The notes under the pieces are model-generated. The model did not search any database. It had not been told where the DNA came from and worked only from the letters and a program-made list of their open reading frames with translations. From positions 1 through 64,000 of the forward strand of contig JAKJHU010001680.1 of the NCBI GenBank assembly GCA_022316685.1: 64,000 bases of DNA, given 5' to 3'. The position numbers were made by a program, and so were the translations under genes. Origin of the DNA: Progne subis subis (Eukaryota > Chordata > Aves > Passeriformes > Hirundinidae). Positions 24,001 through 35,000 of the stretch are shown one piece after another (the first letter of the stretch is position 1; every line of letters begins with the position of its first letter).

Positions 24001-27000
24001 CTCAGCCTGTGGGCTCAGCAGGGACACACTACTCACCCCTGCCATGGGAGCTGGGCTTGTGTGCAGCAACCAGCAAAGGTGCTGGAGAATTCCTCCCTGC
24101 AGCCACATCTGTAACTCAATAGGCACAGAAGCTTCTGTCACCTCTGCTGATGTGCACGGGCAGCACTGAGGCAGGAGCGGTGAGGGGATCGTGCAGGGCG
24201 AGGGCACACACGGGCACGGCTCTGTCCTGGCACCTGCAGCGATGTCCCCTGGCCGAGCTGTGGGCTCTGAGCTGGCAGCTCTCCTGGGGAAAAGGCCTTG
24301 ACCTACCCTCAGCATCTCCCTGAGGCTCCATCCTGAACGTGGGCTGGTAATCCAGATCACCTTCACGCACAGGCTTGGCTGCAAAGAAAGGCAGGACAGA
24401 AGAGATCCCATGGAGCTCCTGTAGGAGATCCCAGGCTCCCTGGGGCTGGCAAAGGAGCAGCACAAGACAGAGCCCCGGGGCACAGCCCTGGGCCAGGCCC
24501 CTTCCCTCTCTGCTCTTCTCCGTGGCTGCACAGAGCACACGGAAGGACACCCTGGCACTGCACACGGGAAGAGCAGTGACAGCTCAACGCTCCTTCCTCC
24601 CACTGACAGCCACCTGGGGATCCCTCAGGGCTCCAGAAGGGAGCAGGGCAAGGTTTCCAGAACCCTTCAGCCTTGAGATCATGTTAAGGGAAATGGCACA
24701 TGGGTGAGGACCTCGTCCTAAACTGAAACTTATAATTCTGTCATAAGACTTGTGTTGCAGACTTGCCTTCAGTCTCTGGCACTGCCTTCAAACCACCATT
24801 GGCCATCATTTCCAGATAATGCATGTCACGATCCCAGTCTAGAAGGGAACACAGATGAGAACCATTTCCATGTGTGCTGGGATCCCCCTCTGCCTTAGGG
24901 AACTGGGCACTGCCAGGGGGTCGGGGAAGGCCGTGGGAGGCCGATGTCCATGGAGAGGGCCAAAGCTGCCCAGGGGCCTGGGGAGCTCTGGGCTGGCTCT
25001 GCTCACTCTGCACACTCTTTCCTTGTCCTGTGCAACATCCCTGCAGGGGTGGCTGGAGCAGCCCAGGGCCCCTGGGGCTCTCTCATTTCCACAGAGGAAA
25101 CCTCTAAAGCACCGAGAAAATCTCCTGCAGGCTGAGCCAAATCGTTCCCTCATTTCACCTGTCCCCCTGGTGGGACAGCTCCGCCAGCCCGAGGGGACGG
25201 AGTCAGGCCCTGTCAGGACCCAGCACAGCCCCTGCCCAGCCGGGAGCCAGGGCTGGCTCTGGCCTGGGCTCGCGGCAGGGCTCCCGCTCGGGGCTGCTCC
25301 TGTGCCTTGGGCCTCTGGGCGCTCAGGGCCAGCTCCGGGAGCAGCTGCAGCGGGAGGCACCTCGGGCACCAGTCCCGTTTCCCAGGGGCCGTCAGCGAGC
25401 TCCGCAGGCCTCGAAGCCGAGGAGCCTCCAGCTTTGGCTGCTGCGGGGCCCTGCAAGGCTGGGAGCTGGGGGAAGAGCTGCTGCCACACAGCCCCAGAGA
25501 GGGCTGAGCCTGACACAGCAATTACCTGCTCTGGCTTTGTCTGTGTCTGTGACTGGGTATGTGTCTGGCATCTCCTTCCTTTCTGCAGCAAGGCTGCCAC
25601 CGAGCTGCTGCTTCCTCGGGAGTTCCTCCTTCCACACAGACTTTTGGTCCATCACTTTGAGAAAGGAAGAGGCACAGCTGGATTAGATGGAAACATTTGC
25701 CATGGGGGAGTGGGCTTCCACAGGAGGCTATGCTTGTCAGAGACATTGATAAGCATCAGGAAAAGGCAGAAACTCTGGGGCTGGGCCAGAGCCCTCCCTC
25801 ATCCAAAGAGGTGCCCCACTTGGGCTGCTGGGACACAGGGAAACTGCAGGGGCTCTCAGGGTGTGCATGGCCCATGGGGCAGTTTGGGCTCCCTGTCAGC
25901 TGATGCCAAATGCCTTCCTGCAGAGCCTGGGGAGAAGCTGCAGCCAGGCCAGGCTGGGAAACAGCCTGCAGGGTGGGAAAGCAGCAGCGGGGCAGCCAGG
26001 CTGCCATGGATCCCTTCCCTGGGCCGGGCCCGGCGTGTCCAGATGTGCAGAGAAAGGCCCCGGCTGCTGAGCCTCAGGAGAAGGCTCAGGGACATGCACA
26101 CACCTTGTTGTCTCTGAAGTATTTCCTTCAGCGTTTGCTGCAAGGCTTCAGATGACTCCTGGGGTTTCTTGGTCCTGTAGTTTTGTATTTCCCTGTCGGA
26201 GGACCTTAGAGCAAAGAGTTTCCATTTGCCAGGAATAGATCCCAGAAAGCCAGTGCTCAGCCTGTGGGGTCAGCAGGGACACACTACTCACCCCTGCGAT
26301 GGGAGCTGGGCTTGTGTGCAAACCACCAAAGGTGCTGGAGAATTCCTCCCTGCAGCCACATCTGTAACTCAACAGGCACAGAAGCTTCTGTCACCTCTGC
26401 TGATGTGCACGGGCAGCACTGAGGCGCAGGAGCGGTGAGGGGATCGTGCAGGGCGAGGGCACACACGGGCACGGCTCTGTCCTGGCACCTGCAGCGATGC
26501 CCCCTGGCCGAGCTGTGGGCTCTGAGCTGGCAGCTCTCCTGGGGAAAAGGCCTTGACCTACCCTCAGCATCTCCCAGTGGTTCTGTCTTGGACGTGGGCT
26601 GGTAATCCAGATCACCTTCACGCACAGGCTTGGCTGCAAAGAAAGGCAGGACAGAAGAGATCCCATGGAGCTCCTGTAGGAGATCCTCAGGCTCCCTGGG
26701 GCTGGCAAAGGAGCAGCACAAGGCACAGCCCCGGGGCACAGCCCTGGGCCGGCCCCTTCCCTCTCTGCTCTTCTCCGTGGCTGCACAGAGCACACGGAAG
26801 GACACCCTGGCACTGCACACGGGAAGAGCAGTGACAGCTCAATGCTCCTTCCTCCCACTGACAGCCATCCTGGGGATCCCTCAGGGCTCCAGAAGGGAGC
26901 AGGGCAAGGTTTCCAGAACCCTTCAGCCTTGAGATCATGTTAAGGGAAATGGCACATGGGTGAGCTCTTGCCACACTGACAGGGATCATTCTGTCAGGAA

Positions 27001-29708
27001 AGGCACACTGAGAACTTGCCTTCAGCATCCTCCAAGAGTTTCATGATGCGATTCACCATGGTATCCAGAAAATGCAAGCTGCGATCCCAGTCTAGAAGGG
27101 AGCACAGATGAGAACCATTTCCATGTGTGCTGGGATCCCCCTCTGCCTTAGGGAACTGGGCACTGCCAGGGGGTCGGGGAAGGCCGTGGGAGGCCGATGT
27201 CCATGGAGAGGGCCAAAGCTGCCCAGGGGCCTGGGGAGCTCTGGGCTGGCTCTGCTCACTCTCCACACTCTTTCCTTGCCCTGTGCAACATCCCTGCAGG
27301 GGTGGTTGGAGCAGCCCAGGACCCCTAGGGATCTCTCAGTAGTACACAGGGTACCCTCCTTGAAGCCCAGGGGGAAACTGCAGCAGGCAGTGCCACAACC
27401 ATCCTTGCTTCCCTTCTAACCTCCCTGTCTCTCTGCATGCCCCTTTCCCTTGGGACAGCTTCCCCAGCCCAAGGGAACACAGCCAGGCGCTCTCAGGACA
27501 CTCTGGAGCCCTGCTCTGCCCCACTGCACTTTTCCTACCATGGGCACCCCTTGCAGCCCTCCCAGGTTTTGGGCCGTGTCTCCACGGAGGGAGCCTGGCA
27601 GGACTGCTCAGTACCCGAGTGCCTGAGCCTGCTGGGGATAATTCCTCTGGGCTGTGCCGCTCGTGTCTGGGCTGTGCCCGCACTGCCAAGCTGCAGAGAT
27701 GGCAGCTCAAGCCTCAGCAGGGCCCAAGCCCAGAGGCAAAGCAATTACCTCCAGTGACTGTGCCTGGCATGGCTTCCCTTCCTGCAGCAGAGGCTGCCAT
27801 TGTGCCCCTGCTTCCGCTGGAAAACTCGGTTGTCACCCCAGTTTCTTCTTTCATTTCTGGAGAAGAGAGACTTGGATCAGATGGAACCATCAAACACATT
27901 TATAAAGACCAAGAAAACACCTAGATTCTTGGGTAGACCAGAGTCCTCCCTCATCCAAAGAGGTGCCCCACTTGGGCTGCTGGGGTACAGGGAAAGTGCA
28001 GGGGCTCTCAGGGTGGGCATGGCCCGTGGGGCCAGTTTGGGCTCCCTGTCAGCTGATGCCAAATGCCTTTCCTGCAGAGCCTGGGGAGAAGCTGCAGCCA
28101 GGCCAGGCTGGAAACAGCTCTGCAGGGTGGAAAGCAGCAGCGGGGCAGCCAGGCTGCCATGGATCCCTTCCCGCTGGGCCGGGCCCGGCGTGTCCAGATG
28201 TGCAGAGAAAGGCCCCAGCTGCTGAGCCTCAGGAGAAGGCTCAGGGACATGCACACACCTTGTTGTCTCTGAAGTATTTCCTTCAGTGTTTGCCGAATGG
28301 GTTCAAATGTCTCCTGTGGTTTCTTTGGTCTTGTAGTTCTGTATTTCCCTGTCGGAGGACCTTAGAGGAAAACAGTTCCATTTGCCAGGAATGGATCCCA
28401 GAAAGCCAGTGCTCAGCCTGTGGGGTCAGCAGGGACACACTACTCACCCCTGCGATGGGAGCTGGGCTTGTGTGCAATATCCACCAAAGTTGCTGGAGAA
28501 TTCCTCCCTGCAGCCACATCTGTAACTCAACAGGCACAGAAGCTTCTGTCACCTCTGCTGATGTGCACGGGCAGCACTGAGGCGCAGGAGCAGTGAGGGG
28601 ATCGTGCAGGGCGAGGGCACACACGGGCACGGCTCTGTCCTGGCACCTGCAGCGATGTCCCCTGGCCGAGCTGTGGGCTCTGAGCTGGCAGCTCTCCTGG
28701 GGAAAAGGCCTTGACCTACCCTCAGCATCTCCCTGAGGCTCCATCCTGAACGTGGGCTGGTAATCCAGATCACCTTCACGCACAGGCTTGGCTGCAAAGA
28801 AAGGCAGGACAGAAGAGATCCCATGGAGCTCCTGTAGGAGATCCTTAGGCTCCCTGGGGCTGGCAAAGGAGCAGCACAAGGCACAGCCCCGGGGCACAGC
28901 CCTGGGCCCGGCCCCTTCCCTCTCTGCTCTTCTCCGTGGCTGCACAGAGCACACGGAAGGACACCCTGGCACTGCACACGGGAAGAGCAGTGACAGCTCA
29001 ATGCTCCTTCCTCCCACTGACAGTCATCCTGGGGGATCCCTCAGGGCTCCAGAAGGAGCAGGGCAAGGTTTTCCAGAACCCTTCAGCCTTGAGCTCATGT
29101 TAAGGGAAATGGCACATGGGTGAGCTCTTGCCACACTGACAGGGATCATTCTGTCAGGAAAGGCACTCTGAGAACTTGCCTTTAGCATCCTCCAAGAGTT
29201 TAATGATGCGATTCACCATGGTATCCAGAAAAATGCAAAGCTGCGATCCCAGTCTAGAAGGGAGCACAGATGAGAACCATTTCCATGTGTGCTGGGATCC
29301 CTCTCTGCCTTTAGGGAACTGGGCACTGCCAGGGGGTCGGGGAAGGCCGTGGGAGGCCGATGTCCATGGAGAGGGCCAAAGCTGCCCAGGGGCCTGGGGA
29401 GCTCTGGGCTGGCTCTGCTCACTCTCCACATTCTTTCCTTGCCCTGTGCAACATCCCTGCAGGGGTGGCTGGAGCAGCCAGGGCCTCTGGGGCTCTCTCA
29501 TTTCAACAGAGGAAACCCTCCCTAAAAGCCCTGGGCAAAAACCATCCCCAAGGCTTCCCGGGGAGAAGGGAGCGCTGTCCCGGGAAAGGGGATCCCGGCT
29601 GCTGGCTCCACCTGCTCCCTGCGCTCGCCATGGAGCAGCCTGGGCAGTCCTGGCAGGCAGGGCCACAGCCAGGAGGAGCAGGAGGATCAGGCGCAGAGCA
29701 AGGGCCAT
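20835..29708 (-). CDS. Array gene 2: predicted type I membrane protein with modular ectodomain
   Basis: Signal-peptide exon 29612-29708, four modules (27749-29253, 25526-27091, 23267-24838, 21623-22579) and a transmembrane exon (20835-21000). Exons were found from AG acceptors and GT/GC donors and checked for phase. Nearly all are phase 1-1, so modules can be gained or lost without changing frame. The product would be several hundred residues, low in cysteine, with repeated short amphipathic helices and Ser/Thr-rich linkers, one membrane helix and a tiny cytoplasmic tail. I do not recognise the family and propose no function. As read, frame errors are present in A1 (+2), C2 (-2), D2 (-1), E3 (-1) and B4 (-1). 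These match homopolymer differences from gene 3, so both decay and assembly error are possible. Same strand as ACAD9. Confidence 0.5.
21623..22579 (-). CDS. Array gene 2, module 4 (A, B, E only)
   Basis: A 22508-22579 (helix with LHALLDDSLKLLKDAE), B 22061-22131 (71 bp, one base short against gene 3), E 21623-21754 (132 bp, ends in an acidic Thr-rich stretch). Exons C and D are missing; the DNA passes from just below B directly to a short unique segment (about 21870-21930). Confidence 0.55.
23267..24838 (-). CDS. Array gene 2, module 3 (exons A-E)
   Basis: A 24767-24838, B 24307-24378, C 24037-24146, D 23851-23949 (99 bp variant with MKEIVEELHKGH), E 23267-23397 (131 bp, one base short). All have AG acceptors; A uses a GC donor. 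Confidence 0.5.
25526..27091 (-). CDS. Array gene 2, module 2 (exons A-E)
   Basis: A 27020-27091, B 26562-26633, C 26292-26399 (108 bp, two bases short), D 26104-26204 (101 bp, one base short), E 25526-25654 (129 bp, overall in phase but with two compensating internal shifts). The most damaged module of this gene. Confidence 0.45.
27749..29253 (-). CDS. Array gene 2, module 1 (exons A-E)
   Basis: A 29180-29253 (74 bp; two extra A bases against gene 3), B 28720-28791, C 28448-28557, D 28259-28360, E 27749-27856 (108-bp E type). A encodes the LHFLDTMVN helix where in frame. Confidence 0.5.
29612..29708 (-). CDS. Array gene 2, signal-peptide exon
   Basis: ATG 29706-29708; MALALRLILLLLLAVALPAR, then T-A-Q-A-A-P-W. 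Ends GGAGCAG in phase 1. The donor reads GTGGAGCC instead of GTGAGCC, one extra G, which weakens the site if real. Confidence 0.7.
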
Positions 29709-29880
29709 GGTGCCTCGCTCTGTGTCAGTCCTGCTGCTCTTGCTGCAACCACTCTCTTCACAACACTGTTCCAAACGTCAGCACCGCTGCTGCCGCCGCC
29801 GATGCTGCCGCTGCAGTTGTGGTCAAGGACCAACTGCTGGGTCGTTGTGGTGCTGTGCAGCCACGGGGCTCTGGGACCTC

Positions 29881-29945
29881 TGTGACCTCAGAGCCTGCTG
29901 TGACCTCAGAGCCTGCTGTGACCTCAGAGCCCTGCTGTGACCTCA
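29881..29945. repeat. 18-19-bp tandem repeat upstream of array gene 2
   Basis: Same TGTGACCTCAGAGCCTGC repeat as at 18807, about three and a half copies, followed by the 3' region of array gene 3. Confidence 0.8.
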
Positions 29946-31909
29946 TGGCCTAGCTGTATCCCCAGAGTGTACCCCATCTGTACTAATGGACTGCCTTGTT
30001 GTAAATGTTTGTCTTCATGAAAGGGCCATGGCTGAACAAAACCTTTGTTTTGCCTGCTGACATTGTTGCTCAGGCCGTGCCCCTGGAGATGCTCTTGATG
30101 GCTTGCTCTTTTTGGGGCCCTGCCACTGGAGGAGGTGCAGGCCCAGGTGATCCCAGTGAAGGAAATGTGCCCTCAGCCCAGGGACGCTCAGCATGGGCTC
30201 CCCCAGCCCCTCGGGGCCCCGCCCCTGGTCACATCAGCCCCTGCCTGGCTCCTGCCTGCCCACACCGTGGGCATCCACGGCTGCTCCCAGACATGGAGCT
30301 CAGCCAGGGCTGGTGCCCTGTGGGCTTTGCTGGGGGTAACACGCGATCACTGGGGTGACAACTCCAGCTCTTTATTGGAACAGAATGCTCGGCCAAGCCT
30401 TGTCCCGGCAGGAGGGCCCCACCTTCGTATTGGGACATAGATCAGGGCCAGTGCCTTCAGCGACACAGGGTGGTGGCAGCATCTGCACAGCAAGAAGCTG
30501 CTAATGCAGCTGTGACAGGGACGTCGGGTATGGAGATGTGAAATGTCTGGTACAGGTGTCCCAGACTGAGGTGTTTGGCCGTATTTGTAAAGATGCAGAG
30601 GGGCATCAAGCTGAGAGAGGAGGTGGCCATGGCTGCAGCTGCAGCTGGCACACAGGAACACTTCTGCACAGCAGGAGACTCCCACTGTGCTCAAAGTTTG
30701 CCTCTGAGGACTAAGAGGTGAGCTTGTCAGAAATCCCAGAAAATGTCTGGGGAAAAATTTACGTGATTTGGTTGTGACTAGGTACAAATCTCCAGTGGGA
30801 AAAGAGCCTCTCCAGTAGGCTGGGTGTCTTAGGGTGTCTTAGTTCTTCCTAGAATAAAGATTACCAATCAAATGCAATTTTAATTTTTTATTTTAGAAAT
30901 GTAAAAATCGCCTAAGTCATCTAGAACACTAAAACTACTTTGAAAAACATGTAACTATTGTGAGAAAATGAAATAAATATTTGGGGAATTCTTTCTATGA
31001 AAATATTCTGAAATGTAGGGAAGCAAAAAACGAACAAAGTAGCAGGTCTCAGGAGCTGGCTGCAGCCTGCCCAGCCCTGAATGTGCCCAAACAAGGAGCT
31101 CTGCCAGTGCTGGTGGTACCACACAGGCACCAGAGCTGAAGCCAAAAGGTGTTGCTGACACCCATCCTGTCTAGGAGGGGCTGACCTTCACTCCTGGCCC
31201 GACACTCTCGTCACAAACTTCAGGGAGCCAGGGTCCTGTTCTGGTTGGTGGCTGCACCTCCACAGCAACAAACTGGAAGGTCAGCTGTGGCAGGGATATT
31301 GAAAACTGGCTTGAGGCTCCACAATGACAGGACTCTCGAGCTGAAGCCCTTGGCTGGTTGTGTGGAGCTGCAGCAGGGGCACTGTGGAGAGAGGAGTGTC
31401 TGAGGCCCCAGCTGCGGTGGCACACAGGGTCCCTCCTGCACAGCAGGGCACAGGGCTGGCACGGCTCCCCAGCACGGCCGGAGCTGCTGGCACACCTTGG
31501 CCCAGCTGCACGGCTGCCCCTCGAGGCCCCGGCGAGCAGGGGATGGCTCTGGGCAGGGGCCCTGGCCAGGAGCGGGCCCCAGAGCACCTCTGCCTTGCCA
31601 GGCCAAGCTGGTGCCCGCTCTTTCTCCTCCCCACCTTGCTTTGCCTCTGCCCGCTGCTGCTGGGGCTGCTCTTGGCCAGGCAGCCTCCGTGGGAGCCAGC
31701 ACTGGCTGCAGCCCCAGCGGGCTCCCCAGGACGAGGCGCAGTAATTAAAAGCCCAATTAAAGCACTGGGCTGGAGGAGAACCCTCAGCAGAGTTATTTGG
31801 ACAGCCCCTGACTATCCACAACTCCACAGCAGCCTCACTGGGAATGTTCCCTGACTATCAGCAGCCTTTAAAGGAAGCTGTTTGAGGCAGAGATCAGCAA
31901 AACACTCAC
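29946..31909 (-). other. 3' region of array gene 3 with poly(A) signal
   Basis: Near-identical to 18871-20834. AATAAA at 30371-30376 (minus), predicted terminal exon to 30703, 99-bp exon at 31186-31284. By my model these are untranslated. AT-rich 30850-31020 holds nothing recognised. Confidence 0.5.
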
Positions 31910-32075
31910 CAATGTCTCTTCCAGCAAGACCAGATTCCAGCACAGCACATGAGCAGGAAAAGGGCCCAAGCGGCCACAAAGGCCATTATCTTAATCAAGC
32001 ACTGTGGTCCCCAGCAGAAAGCTCTTCTCATGTTGTTCCAGGTATTGTCAGCGTGTGCTGTGGTGCCGGATGCAT
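31910..32075 (-). CDS. Array gene 3, transmembrane exon
   Basis: 166 bp, the same translation as the exon at 20835-21000. Acceptor CTCCCACAG, donor GTGAGT. One hydrophobic helix followed by Ser-Cys-Trp-Lys-Arg-His and an immediate stop. Confidence 0.65.
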
Positions 32076-35000
32076 CTGTGGGAGCAATGGGGAGTGTGAG
32101 CCCGGGCTGTGCCCCACTGCTGAGCTGGCAGCACGGTGGACACGGCCAGGGACGTTCTCTGTTTCCCCCAGAGCTGGGCCCTGCAGGCACCTTGCTGCCC
32201 CTGGGCACAGACTGTGCCCCCCAACAAAGCCCAGAGGGCCGTGAGGAGAGCCCGGGGGCAGCGCAGCTCTTTGGGCAGTGGCTCCTTCGAGGGACACGGG
32301 CCAAGGCCATCCCTGAGCAGCCACTGCCACCCCCGACCCTCCCTGCCCTGGGACAGCTCCGCCAGCCCGAGGGGACGGAGTCAGGCCCTGTCAGGACCCA
32401 GCGCAGCCCCTGCCCAGCCGGGAGCCAGGGCTGGCTCTGGCCTGGGCTCGCGGCAGGGCTCCCGCTCGGGGCTGCTCCTGTGCCTTGGGCCTCTGGGCGC
32501 TCAGGGCCAGCTCCGGGAGCAGCTGCAGCGGGAGGCCTCGGGCACCAGTCCCGTTTCCCAGGGGCCGTCAGCGAGCTCCGCAGGCCTCGAAGCCGAGGTG
32601 CCTCCAGCTTTGGCTGCTGCTGGGCCCTGCAAGGCTGGGAGCTGGGGGAAGAGCTGCTGCCACACAGCCGCAGAGAGGGCTGAGCCTGGCACAGCAATTA
32701 CCTCCTGTCACTGTGTCTGTGCCTGTGTCAGCGCCTGTGTTTGTGTCTGGCATCTCCTTCCTTTCTGCAGCAGAGGCTGCCACCGAGCCACTGCTTCCTC
32801 CTTCCTCCATCTGCACAGACTTTTGGTCTGTCACTTTGAGAAAGAAAGAGGCACACCTAGATCAGATGGAACTGTCTCCCATTCAGGGAACTGGCATCTT
32901 CAGGAGGTAATGCTTGTCAAAGTCATGGATAAGGGTCAGGGAAATATCTAGGCATCGGGGCTGAGCCAGGGCCCTGCCCCATCCAAACATCCGCCAGGCC
33001 TGAGCAAAATGTCTGAGGGGATCGTGCAGGGCGAGGGCACACACGGGCACGGCTCTGTCCTGGCACCTGCAGCAATGCCCCCTGGCCGAGCTGTGGGCTC
33101 TGAGCTGGCAGCTCTCCTGGGGAAAAGGCCTTGACCTACCCTCAGCATCTCCCTGAGGCTCCATCCTCAATGTGGGCTGGTAATCCAGATCTCCTTCATG
33201 CACAGGCTTGGCTGCAAAGAAAGGCAGGACAGAAGAGATCCCATGGAGCTCCTGTAGGAGATCCTCAGGCTCCCTGGGGCTGGCAAAGGAGCAGCACAAG
33301 GCACAGCCCCGGGGCACAGCCCCTTCCCTCTCTGCTCTTCTCCGTGGCTGCACAGAGCACGTGGAAAGACACCCTGGCACTGCACACAGCAAGAGCAGTG
33401 ACAGCTAAATGCTCCTTCCTCCCACTGACAGCCATCCTGGGGATCCCTCAGGGCTCCAGAAGGGAGCAGGGCAAGGTTTCCAGAACCCTTCAGCCTTGAG
33501 ATCATGTTAAGGGAAATGGCACATGGATGAGCTCTTGCCACACTGACAGGGATCATTTCTTACAGGAAAGGCACACTGAGAACTTGCCTTCAGCATCCTT
33601 CAAGAGTTTCAAGCTGTCATCCAACAGGGCATGCAGTTTATGCAATCTGTGATCCCAATCTAGAAGGGAGCACAGATGAGAACCATTTCCATGTGTGCTG
33701 GGATCCCCCCTCTGCCTTTAGGGAACTGGGCACTGCCAGGGGGTCGTGGAAGGCTGTGGGAGGCCGATGTCCATGGACAGGGCCAAAACTGCCCAGGGGC
33801 CTGAGGAGCTCTGGGCTGGCTCTGCTCACTCTGCACACTCTTTCCTTGCCCTGTGCAACATCCCTGCAGGGGTGGCTGGAGCAGCCCAGGGCCCCTGGGG
33901 CTCTCTCATTTCCACAGAGGAAACCATCATAAAGCACTGAGAAAATCTCCTGCAGGCTGAGCCAAATCGTTCCCTCATTTCTCCTGTCCCCCTGGTGGGA
34001 CAGCTCCGCCAGCCCGAGGGGACGGAGTCAGGCCCTGTCAGGACCCAGCACAGCCCCTGCCCAGCCGGGAGCCAGGGCTGGCTCTGGCCCTGGGCTCGCG
34101 GCAGGGCTCCCGCTCGGGGCTGCTCCTGTGCCTTGGGCCTCTGGGCGCTCAGGGCCAGCTCCGGGAGCAGCTGCAGCGGGAGGCACCTCGGGCACCAGTC
34201 CCGTTTCCCAGGGGCCGTCAGCGAGCTCCGCAGGCCTCGAAGCCGAGGAGCCTCCAGCTTTGGCTGCTGCCGGGCCCTGCAAGGCTGGGAGCTGGGGGAA
34301 GAGCTGCTGCCACACAGCCCCAGTGAGGGCTGAGCCTGGCACAGCAATTACCTGCTCTGGCTTTGTCTGTGTCTGTGACTGGGTATGTGTCTGGCATCTC
34401 CTTCCTTTTCTGCAGCAGAGGCTGCCACCGAGCTGCTGCTTCCTCCGGGGAGTTCCTCCTTCCACACAGACTTTTGGTCCATCACTTTGAGAAAGGAAGA
34501 GGCACAGCTGGATTAGATGGAAACATTTGCCATGGGGGAGTGGGCTTCCACACGAGGCTATGCTTGTCAGAGACATTGATAAGCATCAGGAAAAGGCAGA
34601 AACTCTGTGGGCTGGGCCAGAGCCCTCCCTCGTCCAAAGAGGTGCCCCACTTGGGTTGCTGGGGCACAGGGAAACTGCAGGGGCTCTCAGGGTGTGCATG
34701 GCCCATGGGGCAGTTTGTGCTCCCTGTCAGCTGATACCAAATGCCTTCCTGCAGAGCCTGGGGAGAAGCTGCAGCCAGGCCAGGCTGGGAAACAGCCCTG
34801 CAGGGTGGGAAAGCAGCAGCGGGGCAAGCCAGGCTGCCATGGATCCCTTCCCACTGGGCCGGGCCCGGCGTGTCCAGATGTGCAGAGAAAGGCCCCCGGC
34901 TGCTGAGCCTCAGGAGAAGGCTCAGGGACATGCACTCACCATGCCCTTTGTGCAGTTCCTCCATGATTTCTTTCATGCTGTTCTTTGCCTCAAGCGATTC

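Noticed and set aside
24855..26117. A 420-codon plus-strand open frame across array gene 2
   Set aside because: It runs antisense through exons A3, E2 and intron blocks of GC-rich DNA. Equivalent frames in sister copies are broken by indels, and the minus strand shows coherent splice signals and phase.
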